Shown here piece by piece: positions 15,533 to 24,952 of a DNA stretch of 64,000 nt (position 1 is the stretch's first letter; every line of letters begins with the position of its first letter). Source of the DNA: Stenotrophomonas humi (GTDB lineage Bacteria > Pseudomonadota > Gammaproteobacteria > Xanthomonadales > Xanthomonadaceae); NCBI RefSeq assembly GCF_001431415.1, contig NZ_LDJI01000009.1, positions 1 to 64,000 of the forward strand. The letters are read 5' to 3'. The notes beneath the pieces were generated by a model. The model ran no database searches, was not told the origin of the DNA, and saw only the letters and a program-made list of their open reading frames with translations. A program made the translations under genes and the position numbers.

Positions 15533-17689
15533 TCAGGCCAATATGCCCGGCACACCCGCGGTGTCGTGCTCCAGCAGCTGCACCAGCGCATCGGCGTTGA
15601 GCGGGCGCCCCAGCCAGTAGCCCTGCACCAGATCGCAACCGCGCTGGCTGAGCAATTCAAACTGCGCCCGCTGCTCCACACCCTCGGCCACCACGGTGAT
15701 GCCCAGTGCGTGCGCCATGGCGATGATGGCGGTGGTCAGGGCCAGGTCGTCCGGGTCGCGCTCCATGTCCGCTACGAAGCTGCGGTCGATCTTGACCCCA
15801 TCCACCGGCACCTGACGTAGATGGCTCAGGCCCGAGAAGCCGGTACCAAAGTCATCCAGCCACACCCGTACCCCGGCACGATGCAGTTTTTCCAGCAGCG
15901 TCACGGCCAGGATCTCGTCGCCGATGACCGCGGTTTCGGTCAGCTCCAGATGCAACCGTGACGCTGCCAGTCCCGAGGTATGCAGGCTGGTTTCAACCTC
16001 CCCGACCAGGTCACCGTTACGCAGCTGCCGCGGCGAGACGTTGACCGAAATGAACACTTCCTCGCCTGCCGCATTCCGCGGCCACTGCATGGCCTGTTCG
16101 CAGGCAGCATGCAGCACCTTCGGGCCAAGCGCCTGGATCAGACCACTCTGCTCGGCTACATCAATGAATACCGACGGCGGAATCGAGCCCAGCGTCGGGT
16201 GGTTCCAGCGCAGCAGTACTTCCGCGCCCACCAGCATATGGTCACGGGTGCGGAAGATGGGCTGGTAAACCAGCCGCAGTTCACCACGGTCCCAGGCACC
16301 GCGCAGCTCCTGCTCCAGATACAGGCGCCGCTCCACGGCATGATCCATGGCCCGGTTGTAGTAGCGGAAACAGTTCTTGCCGGCCAACTTGGCCTGGTAC
16401 ATGGCTATGTCGCCGTTCTTCAGCAGCACCGTCGCCCCGTTCGCGTCTTCGGGGAACAAGGTGATGCCGATGGAACTGCCCAGGAAGATCTCGCGCTGCT
16501 GCACCTGCAATGGCTGCCCCAGCTCCACCACCAGCCGCTCGGCCAGCTTCGCGGCCACTTCCGCTGCGCTGCGCTCACCATCGCCGACCAGAATCACGAA
16601 CTCGTCGCCACCAAAGCGCGACAACAAGGCTTCGCTGCCACCGACCTGGTCCACCGAATTGGCGATGCGCTGGGCAAACTGCAGCAGCGCATCGTCACCA
16701 GCCTCATGGCCCAGGGTGTCGTTGACCCGCTTGAACTCATCGATGTCGATGAACAGCAAGGCCAGCGAGCGACCGGCCAGACGTGCTTCGTGCAGCCTCC
16801 CGTCCAGCGCCTCGCGGAACGCCAGGCGGTTGGTCAGCCCGGTCAGGGCATCGGTATAGGCCATCTGCCGTACTTCGCGATCATGCCGGGCGATGCTCTG
16901 GCTCATCCGGTTGAAGGTGCGCAGCAACTCGCTGATCTCATCGCCACGCCGGGTCGATTGTTCCTCGATCTGGTAGTCACCGCGTTCGATGCGCTGGGCC
17001 GCATCGCTCAACCAGCGGATCGGCCGCACCATCGTGCGCTGGATGTACAGCGCCGTGGCGCTGACAAATGCCACCAACGCCGCCATCAGCGCGGTCAGCC
17101 ACAGCCATTGGCGGCGGCGGCTATCATCCAGCCGCTGCGACAACGTGCGCATGGCCGCCGCCTCCTGCGCCAGCACCGGTTTCAGGTCCATACCGACCCG
17201 CAGCCCGCCGATACGCTGGTCGCCGATGTGGATGGGCAGGTCGATCTCCAGCACCGAAGGCGATTGCTGCAGCAGCAGCTTCTGTGCGCGCACCGCCGTA
17301 TGCGCCAGCGGATCGGCCATCGGCTGGCCATAGCCGGCCACATCGATGGAGCCGTCGTGGATCAGGTTCCCCTCGGCATCGTGCACCAGCACATAACTCA
17401 CCGATGTCTGCGCGGTGGTGTTGCGCACCAGCGCACCGATCGCAGCCAGATCTTCGTAATAGAGCGGATTGACCAGACTGTCGGCCAGACCCTGCGCCAA
17501 CGCGGTACCGCGTTCCTTGATGCTCTCATCGAGCACCTGGCTGACCACCTCGATACTGTTTCGCAACACCTCCTGCTGGGCTGCCGCCTGGCGCGCCAGC
17601 ATCAGCGCGACGATGGCTGTCACCACCAGCAACGCCGCGCCGGCGGCAAGCAGGAAACGGGCCTGAAGACCAAAGCGAAACCGGTTCAT
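15533..17689 (-). CDS. Membrane GGDEF/EAL protein with periplasmic sensor and HAMP
   Basis: The 718-residue protein has a transmembrane helix near 10-32, a periplasmic domain to about 195, a second helix near 196-217, then HAMP (about 218-270), GGDEF and EAL domains. The cyclase motif GGDEF is intact at 360-364. The phosphodiesterase signature reads EVL (Glu490) instead of EAL. ELTET, DDFGTG, KIDRSF and AEGVE are kept, so hydrolysis may persist. It can make and perhaps break c-di-GMP in response to a periplasmic signal. Its start overlaps the stop of a PhnD-like binding protein gene by four bases, which suggests that protein delivers the signal. Confidence 0.93.
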   Translation of the reverse strand: MNRFRFGLQARFLLAAGAALLVVTAIVALMLARQAAAQQEVLRNSIEVVSQVLDESIKERGTALAQGLADSLVNPLYYEDLAAIGALVRNTTAQTSVSYVLVHDAEGNLIHDGSIDVAGYGQPMADPLAHTAVRAQKLLLQQSPSVLEIDLPIHIGDQRIGGLRVGMDLKPVLAQEAAAMRTLSQRLDDSRRRQWLWLTALMAALVAFVSATALYIQRTMVRPIRWLSDAAQRIERGDYQIEEQSTRRGDEISELLRTFNRMSQSIARHDREVRQMAYTDALTGLTNRLAFREALDGRLHEARLAGRSLALLFIDIDEFKRVNDTLGHEAGDDALLQFAQRIANSVDQVGGSEALLSRFGGDEFVILVGDGERSAAEVAAKLAERLVVELGQPLQVQQREIFLGSSIGITLFPEDANGATVLLKNGDIAMYQAKLAGKNCFRYYNRAMDHAVERRLYLEQELRGAWDRGELRLVYQPIFRTRDHMLVGAEVLLRWNHPTLGSIPPSVFIDVAEQSGLIQALGPKVLHAACEQAMQWPRNAAGEEVFISVNVSPRQLRNGDLVGEVETSLHTSGLAASRLHLELTETAVIGDEILAVTLLEKLHRAGVRVWLDDFGTGFSGLSHLRQVPVDGVKIDRSFVADMERDPDDLALTTAIIAMAHALGITVVAEGVEQRAQFELLSQRGCDLVQGYWLGRPLNADALVQLLEHDTAGVPGILA

Positions 17690-18603
17690 TCCACCTCCAG
17701 GCGGATGCGGGCCAGGCCATTACGCAGGCGCTCCAGAACCCGTTGGCTTTCGGCATCCACCGGATGGAACCCCGTGGTACCGAAGAACTTGGCCAGCGCC
17801 GGCCCGGCAACGGGATCGCGGCTTGCCTCCAGCAACACCCGCTGCAGCCGCTCGCGCACCGCAGGGTCCAGATCGCCGCGCACCATTTCCAGCGCACGCG
17901 GCATCGGCTCGCTGCGGAAAATCACCCGCATGTCATTACGGAACGCTGGCGGCATGCTGCGATCGTCCATCCAGTCCAGGTTGCTGATCACCCCGGCGTC
18001 GACCACCCGCTTGTGCACGTAGGTGGAGATGTTCAATTCGGTGCGCGCAAATACATAACCCACGGTATCTGCGGCGGGTACATCACTGGGAGTCAACAGG
18101 ATTTCCGGCTTCACGCCATGCTCAAGCAGCTCCATGGCCGGCACCAGATAGGCACTGGTGGAAAGCGCGCTCTGCAGCGCCACGGTGCGGCCCTTCAAGT
18201 CCTCCAGGTCACCTACCGGGCTGTCACGGCGCACGAAAAACACGCTCTCGTACGCCCCCACGCCACTGCGCTCGGTCAGCAGCAACGGACGCGCACCTGC
18301 CCGCTGCTGCAGGGCCATGGCCGTGCCAGCGGTTTCAGTCACCCAATCCACGCGCCCACGCCGCAGGTAGCTGCCCATCTGCTGGGCATCCTTGGCCATC
18401 AGGATGCGTCCTTCGACGATCCCGACCTCCCGCATCCGTGGCACCACGTAGTCCAGCAACGGCTTGAGCTGGTCATAGTGCGACTTCGGATCATCACTGA
18501 TCCGACCCAGCACCAATACCGACCGCTCGACCGCCCCGCATGTAACCGGCTGTAGCGCAGCCAGTCCCAATACGGCTCCCCAAAGCCATCGAAACACGCG
18601 CAA
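17686..18603 (-). CDS. PhnD-like periplasmic substrate-binding protein
   Basis: This 305-residue exported protein has a signal peptide (core WLWGAVLGLAALQPV). It shows the phosphate/phosphonate-binding (PhnD, SBP) fold: YDQLKPLLDYVVPRM, VDWVTETAGTA, YESVFFVRRDSPV and LKGRTVALQSALSTSAYLVP. No ABC permease or ATPase gene is near. Instead it is coupled by a four-base overlap to the GGDEF/EAL receptor, so it probably senses rather than transports. The start is TTG at 18603 with GGGGAG eight bases ahead; GTG at 18597 is the alternative. The ligand is unknown. Confidence 0.87.
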   Translation of the reverse strand: MRVFRWLWGAVLGLAALQPVTCGAVERSVLVLGRISDDPKSHYDQLKPLLDYVVPRMREVGIVEGRILMAKDAQQMGSYLRRGRVDWVTETAGTAMALQQRAGARPLLLTERSGVGAYESVFFVRRDSPVGDLEDLKGRTVALQSALSTSAYLVPAMELLEHGVKPEILLTPSDVPAADTVGYVFARTELNISTYVHKRVVDAGVISNLDWMDDRSMPPAFRNDMRVIFRSEPMPRALEMVRGDLDPAVRERLQRVLLEASRDPVAGPALAKFFGTTGFHPVDAESQRVLERLRNGLARIRLEVE

Positions 18604-18664
18604 AACGGCAGCTCCCCAAACGATCGATCAAGCCTACCGGAAATCCCCTGCCGTGATGAGGTAC

Positions 18665-19420
18665 TCAGTCGGGACGGATTCCAGCCAGTCGCGCCATCCG
18701 CTGTGCGTCAGCCAGAATGCCGCGCAGCAAACGGACTTCCTGCTCGGTCAGGTCCGCCTTCATGAACAACCGGCGCAGCTTGCGCATGGCCGATTCCGGC
18801 GCGCGGCCCTTGTGGAAATCGATCTGATCCAGGGTCTCGCCGAACTGGCTGAACATGCCCTCCAGCTGTGCATGGCTGGCCGGCGCATCGCCAAAACCCG
18901 GCTCGCGCGCCGGCTGCACCTGCCCTTCAAGCTGCGCCATGCGCACTTCGTAGGCCAGTACCTGCACAGCCGCAGCCAGATTCAGCGAGCTGAATTCAGG
19001 ATTGGACGGAATATGCACGGCCAGATGGCACAGCTGCAGTTCCTCGTTGGTCAGGCCGGTACGTTCGCGACCGAACACGAAGGCCACTTCGGCGCCCTCA
19101 CTGGCCTTGGCCACCGCGCGCTGGCCAGCCAGCTCCGGCAACAACTCTTCCAACTGCACCCGACGGGAACGCGCGGTGCAGCCCAGCACCAGTTGGCAGT
19201 CGGCCACGGCCTCGGCCAGGGTCGCCACCACCGGGGCATCGCCCAGCACATCCTCGGCACCGGCTGATCGGCGCATCGCCACGTCGTCCAGCGCCTTTTC
19301 AGGGGCCACCAGCACCAGCCGCGCCAGCCCCATGGTTTTCATCGCACGGGCGGCTGCCCCGATGTTTCCAGGGTGCTGGGTACCAACAAGAACGAAACGG
19401 ATATGGACAGGAACAGACAT
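18665..19420 (-). CDS. trmJ: tRNA (cytidine/uridine-2'-O)-methyltransferase TrmJ
   Basis: This 251-residue SPOUT enzyme 2'-O-methylates position 32 of several tRNAs. It starts with [20 protein letters not shown] and has the knotted SAM-site segments [15 protein letters not shown] and [18 protein letters not shown] chose the ATG at 19420; the longer frame starts with TTG. It is divergent from suhB, the same arrangement as in E. coli. Confidence 0.94.
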   Translation of the reverse strand: MSVPVHIRFVLVGTQHPGNIGAAARAMKTMGLARLVLVAPEKALDDVAMRRSAGAEDVLGDAPVVATLAEAVADCQLVLGCTARSRRVQLEELLPELAGQRAVAKASEGAEVAFVFGRERTGLTNEELQLCHLAVHIPSNPEFSSLNLAAAVQVLAYEVRMAQLEGQVQPAREPGFGDAPASHAQLEGMFSQFGETLDQIDFHKGRAPESAMRKLRRLFMKADLTEQEVRLLRGILADAQRMARLAGIRPD

Positions 19421-19540
19421 GGATGGCAAAAAATCAGGAGCGAGACAGCTGCAGATGGTAAACTGCGCGGCCGGCCTGTGCGCCGGACCCGCTCTTTTCC
19501 CCCGCCAATCCGATCTCAGCCTTCACGGGAGCCTTTCGCC

Positions 19541-20368
19541 ATGCAGAAACCCGCCGTAACCGTCATGGTCAAGGCCGCCCGCCTCGCCGGCAACGTCCTG
19601 CTCCGCAACATCAACAAGCTCGAAACACTCAACGTAGTGCAGAAGGGTCGGATGGATTACGCCAGCGAAGTCGATGGCGATGCGGAGAAAGTAATCGTCA
19701 AAGAGCTCAAGCGCGCCTATCCCGAATATGGCATTTTCGGTGAAGAAGGTGGCGTCCAGGGCAGCAAGCGCCAGATGTGGGTGATCGACCCGCTCGACGG
19801 CACCAGCAACTACCTGCGCGGTTTTCCACATTACTGCGTGTCCATTGCGCTAGTCGAAAACGGCGAGCCGACCGACGCGGTGATCTTCGATCCGCTGCGC
19901 AACGAACTTTTCACTGCCAGCCGTGGCAATGGCGCGGTGCTCAACGACCGCCGCATCCGCGTGTCCGACCGCAAGGATCTGGAAGGCACGATGATCCACA
20001 CCGGCTTCGCTCCGCGCGAACGCGCCCGCGCCAGCAGCCAGCTCAAGGCGCTGGACACCCTGCTGGTGCAGGCTGAAGACGTGCGCCGCACCGGTTCGGC
20101 TGCGCTGGATCTGGCCTACGTGGCCTGTGGCCGCGCTGACGCCTACTTCGAGGCAGGCGTGAAGGCATGGGACATCGCAGCCGGCGTGCTGCTGGTCCGC
20201 GAGGCTGGCGGCAAGGTCTGCAACTATCGCGGCGCCACCCCGGCCCGCATGGACGACAAGGGCCCGGAGACCCAGCAGATCGTGGCCGGCAACCTGAAGG
20301 TGTGCGAGGCGCTGCAGAAGGTGCTCGTCAACACCGGCCATGCCGCTGAGTTCGATCCGAAGTTCTGA
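19541..20368 (+). CDS. suhB: Inositol-1-monophosphatase family protein SuhB
   Basis: The 275-residue, magnesium-dependent phosphatase carries both metal motifs, [15 protein letters not shown] and [12 protein letters not shown], plus GEEGG. In enterics SuhB also joins the rRNA transcription antitermination complex. The ATG at 19541 has GGGAG upstream. Divergent neighbour trmJ supports the SuhB name over other family members. A strong terminator follows. Confidence 0.94.
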   Translation: MQKPAVTVMVKAARLAGNVLLRNINKLETLNVVQKGRMDYASEVDGDAEKVIVKELKRAYPEYGIFGEEGGVQGSKRQMWVIDPLDGTSNYLRGFPHYCVSIALVENGEPTDAVIFDPLRNELFTASRGNGAVLNDRRIRVSDRKDLEGTMIHTGFAPRERARASSQLKALDTLLVQAEDVRRTGSAALDLAYVACGRADAYFEAGVKAWDIAAGVLLVREAGGKVCNYRGATPARMDDKGPETQQIVAGNLKVCEALQKVLVNTGHAAEFDPKF

Positions 20369-20395
20369 TCGACCGACAACGTCGCATCACCAGGA

Positions 20396-20425
20396 ACGGC
20401 GCCCGGGAGGGTGCCGTTTTTGTTT
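20396..20425 (+). terminator. Rho-independent terminator of suhB
   Basis: ACGGCGCCC (20396-20404), loop GGGA, and GGGTGCCGT (20409-20417) are followed by TTTTTGTTT. It begins 28 bp after the stop codon. Confidence 0.88.
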
Positions 20426-20471
20426 GCGCGCGCCAGCCGCCTTCTTCGTGGCGCAGGCCTCTCGCACAAAC

Positions 20472-20502
20472 CAGAACGCCCGGCACATGGCCGGGCGTTC
20501 TG
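20472..20502 (-). terminator. Hairpin after htpX, possible terminator
   Basis: CAGAACGCCCGGC (20472-20484) pairs with GCCGGGCGTTCTG (20490-20502). It lies 25 bp past the htpX stop. On the minus strand only a weak T-rich stretch follows. Confidence 0.55.
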
Positions 20503-20526
20503 CTTGCAACAACTGGCTGAAACCGA

Positions 20527-21393
20527 TCAGACCACCGTCGACGAACGCAGTGCTGCAATGCGCTCGTCCAGCGGCGGGTGACTCAGGAACAGCTTCTTGG
20601 CGGTCGAGCCGGCGATGCCAAACGCAGCGATCTGGGTCGGCAACGTGCTCTGACCATGGTTGAGCTTCAGGCGCTCCAGCGCTGCGATCATCTTCTGGCG
20701 GCCGGCAAGGGTTGCACCACCATGGTCGGCGCGGAACTCGCGACGACGCGAGAACCACATCGCGATCATCGTCGCGAACAGGCCGAACACCATCTCCAGC
20801 ACGAACACGATGATGTAGTAGGCGAAGCCGCGGCCACCACCTTCGCGGTTGCCCGACAGCGTGCTGTCGATCACGCCACCGACCACACGGGCAAGCACGA
20901 TCACGAAGGTGTTCAACACGCCCTGCAGCAGCGCCATGGTGATCATGTCGCCATTGGCAACGTGGGCGATTTCGTGGCCCAGTACCGCTTCAGCCTCGTC
21001 TTCGCTCATGTTGTGCAGCAGACCGGTGGACACCGCCACCAGCGCATTGTTGCGGTTGGCACCGGTGGCGAAGGCGTTGATTTCCGGCGCCTCGTACACG
21101 GCCACTTCCGGCATGCCGATACCGGCAGCCTTGGCCTGGCGTGCCACCGTGTCCAGCAACCAGCGTTCGGTCTGGTTGCGCGGCTCGGTGATCACCACCG
21201 CGCCGGTACCGCGCTTGGCCATGAACTTGGACAGCAGCAGCGAAATGATCGAACCACCGAAGCCGAAGATGGCTGCCATGACCAGCAGACCACTCATCTG
21301 CGCGGAGTTCACACCCAGAATGGACATGACGACGCTTGCCAGAACAAGCACCGCAAGGTTGGTCAGAAGAAACAGCCCGATACGGGTAAACAT
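20527..21393 (-). CDS. htpX: Protease HtpX
   Basis: This 288-residue inner-membrane zinc metalloprotease is involved in membrane protein quality control. HEIAH is at 140-144 with later glutamate REFRAD. There are two N-terminal hydrophobic helices and a further pair near 150-210. I start at ATG 21393 ([10 protein letters not shown]), which has GGAA upstream. ATG 21408 would add MELFP. Confidence 0.95.
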   Translation of the reverse strand: MFTRIGLFLLTNLAVLVLASVVMSILGVNSAQMSGLLVMAAIFGFGGSIISLLLSKFMAKRGTGAVVITEPRNQTERWLLDTVARQAKAAGIGMPEVAVYEAPEINAFATGANRNNALVAVSTGLLHNMSEDEAEAVLGHEIAHVANGDMITMALLQGVLNTFVIVLARVVGGVIDSTLSGNREGGGRGFAYYIIVFVLEMVFGLFATMIAMWFSRRREFRADHGGATLAGRQKMIAALERLKLNHGQSTLPTQIAAFGIAGSTAKKLFLSHPPLDERIAALRSSTVV

Positions 21394-21486
21394 GGGAAAG
21401 AGTTCCATGAAGGTGGAAAAGATGGATAGATCTGCGGCTCGCGCAGCTTGAATTCAAGCACAAATCTGACCGACGATTCAGCTTCA

Positions 21487-22374
21487 ATGCCTTCCCTAAA
21501 TTATCGCGGCCGTTTCGCCCCCTCCCCGACCGGCCCCCTGCACCTGGGCTCAATGCTGGCAGCTTTCGGCAGTTGGCTGCTGGCCCGTCATGCCCGCGGC
21601 CAGTGGCTGGTCCGGATTGAGGATGTGGACCCACCTCGTGAAGTACCCGGTGCAGCGGAACTACAGCTCGCTACGCTGGCTGCCTTCGGTCTGCATGCCG
21701 ACCAACCCGTGCAGTACCAGAGCCGCCGCCACACGCTTTACCAGACGGCCAGTGCACGGCTGTTGGCAAAGGGCAAGGCGTTCCATTGCCACTGCAGCCG
21801 CGCCGACCTGGCCAGCCAGCACGGCATCCACCGACACTGCGCGGCCAGCCAACAACGGGCGCAGCCGGCCATCCGTCTGCGCGTGGCCGACGGGAGCCAT
21901 GTGACGTTCAATGACGCGCTGCAGGGTCAGGTCGCGCAGGACGTGGACCGTGACGTGGGCGATTTCGTCCTGCTGCGGGCCGATGGCTGCTGGGCTTATC
22001 AGTTGGCTGTGGTCGTGGACGATGCCGAGCAGCGCATCAGCCATGTGGTGCGCGGCGCGGATCTGGTCGACTCCACGCCGCGCCAGATCCTGCTGCAGCA
22101 AGCACTCGGCGTACCGACGCCGCATTACCTGCACCTACCCCTGCTGCTGGGCAGCGACGGCCACAAACTATCCAAGTCGTTGGCCGCGATGCCAGTGGAT
22201 GCCGGCGCACCGCTGCCAGTGCTGCGCTGGCTGTGGGCCGCACTGGGCCAAGCCCCGGCGGCACTGGATGCGTCGGTGACCGTCGCCGAACTGCTGCAGC
22301 ACGCCGTGACCGCGTTCGATCCGGGCAGCCTGCAAAAAGAATCACGGATCGTCGCCGGATCGCCCCCGGGCTGA
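21487..22374 (+). CDS. gluQ: Glutamyl-Q tRNA(Asp) synthetase
   Basis: This 295-residue truncated GluRS paralogue attaches glutamate to queuosine in the tRNA-Asp anticodon. The class I motifs are PLHLGSM (HIGH type) and HKLSKSL (KMSKS type). A zinc site is seen as FHCHCSR with later HRHC. The anticodon-binding domain of GluRS is absent, as expected for GluQRS. It fits with queG elsewhere in the window, which completes queuosine. The ATG at 21487 is chosen; the frame upstream begins with TTG. Confidence 0.94.
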   Translation: MPSLNYRGRFAPSPTGPLHLGSMLAAFGSWLLARHARGQWLVRIEDVDPPREVPGAAELQLATLAAFGLHADQPVQYQSRRHTLYQTASARLLAKGKAFHCHCSRADLASQHGIHRHCAASQQRAQPAIRLRVADGSHVTFNDALQGQVAQDVDRDVGDFVLLRADGCWAYQLAVVVDDAEQRISHVVRGADLVDSTPRQILLQQALGVPTPHYLHLPLLLGSDGHKLSKSLAAMPVDAGAPLPVLRWLWAALGQAPAALDASVTVAELLQHAVTAFDPGSLQKESRIVAGSPPG

Positions 22375-22431
22375 CCGCAGTTTCATTAGAATCGGTGGCT
22401 CCCCCGCGCAACCGCCCTGGAGCACCTGCCC

Positions 22432-23172
22432 ATGACACCCCGCGTCGCACTGGTCACCGGTGGTACCGGCGGCATCGGTACCGCCATCTGCCAACGCCTG
22501 GCCGACCAGGGCCATCGTGTCGCCACCAACTTCCGCAGTCCCGAGAAAGCCCAGGACTGGCAGCAGAAGATGCAGGCAAAGGGCTATGACATCGCGATGT
22601 TCCCCGGCGACGTCGCCGACCCCGTCAGCGGGCGCAGCCTGATCGAATCGGTCGAAGCCGCACTTGGCCCGGTTGAGATCCTGGTCAACAACGCCGGCAT
22701 CACCCGTGACACCACGTTCCATCGCATGAGTGCCGAGCAGTGGCACGAGGTGATCAACACCAACCTCAACTCGGTATTCAACGTCACCCGCCCGGTGATC
22801 GAAGGCATGCGCAAGCGCGGCTGGGGCAGGGTGATCCAGATCAGCTCGATCAACGGCCTGAAGGGCCAGTACGGCCAGGCCAACTACGCGGCGGCCAAGG
22901 CCGGCATGCACGGTTTCACCATCTCGCTGGCACGCGAAAATGCCGGCTTCGGCATCACCGTCAACACCATTTCACCGGGTTACGTTGCCACCGACATGGT
23001 GATGGCGGTACCGGAGGAAGTCCGGGCCAAGATCATCGCCGACATCCCCACCGGGCGCCTCGGCAAACCCGAGGAAATCGCCTACGCGGTGGCCTTCCTG
23101 GTTGCCGAGGAAGCGTCGTGGATCACCGGTTCCAACCTGGACATCAACGGCGGCCACCACATGGGCTGGTGA
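22432..23172 (+). CDS. phbB: Acetoacetyl-CoA reductase
   Basis: This 246-residue short-chain dehydrogenase reduces acetoacetyl-CoA to 3-hydroxybutyryl-CoA with NADPH for polyhydroxybutyrate. TGGTGGIG is the cofactor loop, NNAG follows, and the catalytic Ser-Tyr-Lys lie in ISSINGLKGQYGQANYAAAK. The C-terminal DINGGHHMGW is typical of PhbB. The following gene phaR supports a PHB role. FabG-type activity is the alternative. A TAGAAT at 22387 may be the -10. Confidence 0.93.
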   Translation: MTPRVALVTGGTGGIGTAICQRLADQGHRVATNFRSPEKAQDWQQKMQAKGYDIAMFPGDVADPVSGRSLIESVEAALGPVEILVNNAGITRDTTFHRMSAEQWHEVINTNLNSVFNVTRPVIEGMRKRGWGRVIQISSINGLKGQYGQANYAAAKAGMHGFTISLARENAGFGITVNTISPGYVATDMVMAVPEEVRAKIIADIPTGRLGKPEEIAYAVAFLVAEEASWITGSNLDINGGHHMGW

Positions 23173-23188
23173 CGCGCTCCGCAGTCAT

Positions 23189-23285
23189 GTTGCGCAACAA
23201 GGGGATTCATGCTGCGCAACAGGAAAACGCATTTGTGTGCCCTGCAACCTGTACTTTTGGCTGTTGCAAGGCCTGTTGCACTGCG
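23189..23285 (+). promoter_or_regulatory. TGC-rich palindromes upstream of phaR, candidate PhaR operator
   Basis: GTTGCGCAAC (23189-23198, perfect palindrome) and GCTGCGCAAC (23211-23220) are followed by CTGCAAC, CTGTTGCAA and TGTTGCACTGCGC up to 23285. PhaR of Paracoccus is known to bind TGC-rich sequences and repress its own gene. The placement between phbB and phaR fits autoregulation; binding is inferred. Confidence 0.55.
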
Positions 23286-23322
23286 CCATGCTGGGCGCCT
23301 ACCGTTGACGAGTGATGGCTTA

Positions 23323-23838
23323 ATGGCTGCGACCCGCATCATCAAGAAGTATCCCAATCGCCGGCTCTACGACACCGAGATTTCCAGTTACATCACCATT
23401 GAAGACGTCCGCCAGCTGATTCTCGACGGCGAGACTTTCGAGGTGCGCGATGCCAAAAGCGGTGAGGACCTGACCCGCTCGGTCCTGCTGCAGATCATCG
23501 CAGACAAGGAACAGGACGGTGAGCCGATGCTCTCCACCCAGCTGCTGAGCCAGCTGATCCGTTTCTACGGCGATTCGCTGCAGGGCTTCATGGGCAATTA
23601 CCTGGAGCGCAGCATGCAGGTGTTCCTCGACCAGCAGCAGCAGTTCCGCCAGCAGATGGGCAACCTGCTCGGGCAGACGCCGTGGGCGATGATGAACCAG
23701 CTCACCGAGCGCAACATGGAGCTGTGGCAGGAATTCCAGCGCAACATGGGTACTGGCTTCAGCCGCCCGCCGGCCGGCACCAAACCAGCCGACCCGCCGC
23801 CAGCCAGCCCCGGCGGCAAGACCCGCAGCACGCGCTGA
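23323..23838 (+). CDS. phaR: Polyhydroxyalkanoate synthesis repressor PhaR
   Basis: This 171-residue protein has the N-terminal PHB accumulation regulatory domain: RIIKKYPNRRLYDTEISSYIT, then LILDGETFEVRDAKSGEDLTRSVLLQII. A second Gln-rich helical region follows (about 70-140) and a Pro-rich tail. PhaR senses PHB granules and represses phasin genes and itself. The ATG at 23323 is preferred over a 38-residue upstream extension. A terminator follows. Confidence 0.95.
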   Translation: MAATRIIKKYPNRRLYDTEISSYITIEDVRQLILDGETFEVRDAKSGEDLTRSVLLQIIADKEQDGEPMLSTQLLSQLIRFYGDSLQGFMGNYLERSMQVFLDQQQQFRQQMGNLLGQTPWAMMNQLTERNMELWQEFQRNMGTGFSRPPAGTKPADPPPASPGGKTRSTR

Positions 23839-23844
23839 ACAGAC

Positions 23845-23871
23845 AGGCCGACGCAAACGTCGGCCTTTTTT
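23845..23871 (+). terminator. Rho-independent terminator of phaR
   Basis: AGGCCGACG (23845-23853), loop CAAA, and CGTCGGCCT (23858-23866) are followed by TTTTT. It starts seven bases after the stop. Confidence 0.92.
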
Positions 23872-24001
23872 GTGGCCATGTCGCCGGCCTGGCGCAAGCC
23901 TCCAAACCGGCATCAGCACCGCCAGCACCTGCAATGCGGCCCAGGATGTTCCCGCACCGCCCGCATCGACTCCGTGGCTTCCACGGCCCCCGCTTGAAGC
24001 C

Positions 24002-24952
24002 TCAGCGCTTCTCTGGCCTGCAGGCGGAACAGATGCGCTCGACCTTGTAGCCGCGCGCGCGCAGCTTTTCCACCACACCGTCACTGCCCAGCAGATGCAG
24101 CGCACCGACAACAACCAGCGTACTGCCCTGCCCGGCCTGCAACCGCTGCTGCAACGGGGCCAGCCAGGCGTCGTTGCGCTCCACGTTGATGCGCTGGTAC
24201 AGCCCTGGGTACTCGCGCTTCATCTGGGCGGCCATGTCCCGCCACAGCACCACATCGTCACCGCGACGCCATGCCGCGTGCAGCTGCCGGCTCTGTTCAT
24301 CCCCTTTCTCCACCTGCTCGAGTGCCTCGCGGAGCAACTGACGCTGCTCCTCGGCACTCATGCCATCGAGCATGTTGATCTGTGAGGATGCCGTCTCCAG
24401 TCCCGCTGCGGGCTTGCCCGCCTGGGCGGCACGCGTCATCAGATGACGATCCAGTCCCGCCTCCGCATCCAGCCCCTGGCGCGTCATCTGGGCGATGCTG
24501 ATGGTCAAGCCGATGAACCACGGCTTGAGCCCGACCAGACGCTCCAGCGGCATGTTGTTGACGGCCGCATAGTCTTCCAACCGCTTCCAGGTGGCAGCAT
24601 CCAGTTCATCCTTGAGCTGACGACCATCGCGACGCATTGCCGCCTGCAACATCTGCGTGGCAAGCGCCGGCGAGTTCATGTCTTCCGGCGGCAGCTCGAA
24701 CAACAACCGGCTCGACGCCTCGAATGCCTTGTCCACATCGGGCGACAACGGATAGTCGTCCTGCTTGAGCAGATGGAACGAGCCCAACAGGTAAAGCTGA
24801 GCACCCTGCGGACCACTGACCTTCCACAGCAATGGCACCGGTGGCGTGGCTCTGGCGACCGGCTCGGCCTGTCGCGCCGAGACGGCGACCGATGTTCCCA
24901 GCAGCATCACCGCGCCCAGCACCAGGGTTGTCGCGCGCATCATCCACTTCAT
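24002..24952 (-). CDS. TraB/GumN-family exported protein
   Basis: The 316-residue protein has a signal peptide (ATTLVLGAVMLLGTSVAVSA). The paired GxxH-type motifs of the TraB/GumN (Tiki-like) family are YLLGSFHLLK near the start of the mature part and VVVGALHLLGSDGVVEKL near the end. Family members are predicted metal-dependent proteases; GumN lies in the xanthan cluster but is not essential for it. A C-terminal Cys pair (CSAC) is present. The start overlaps the DUF1684 gene stop by four bases, placing it last in the mutL operon. Confidence 0.88.
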   Translation of the reverse strand: MKWMMRATTLVLGAVMLLGTSVAVSARQAEPVARATPPVPLLWKVSGPQGAQLYLLGSFHLLKQDDYPLSPDVDKAFEASSRLLFELPPEDMNSPALATQMLQAAMRRDGRQLKDELDAATWKRLEDYAAVNNMPLERLVGLKPWFIGLTISIAQMTRQGLDAEAGLDRHLMTRAAQAGKPAAGLETASSQINMLDGMSAEEQRQLLREALEQVEKGDEQSRQLHAAWRRGDDVVLWRDMAAQMKREYPGLYQRINVERNDAWLAPLQQRLQAGQGSTLVVVGALHLLGSDGVVEKLRARGYKVERICSACRPEKR

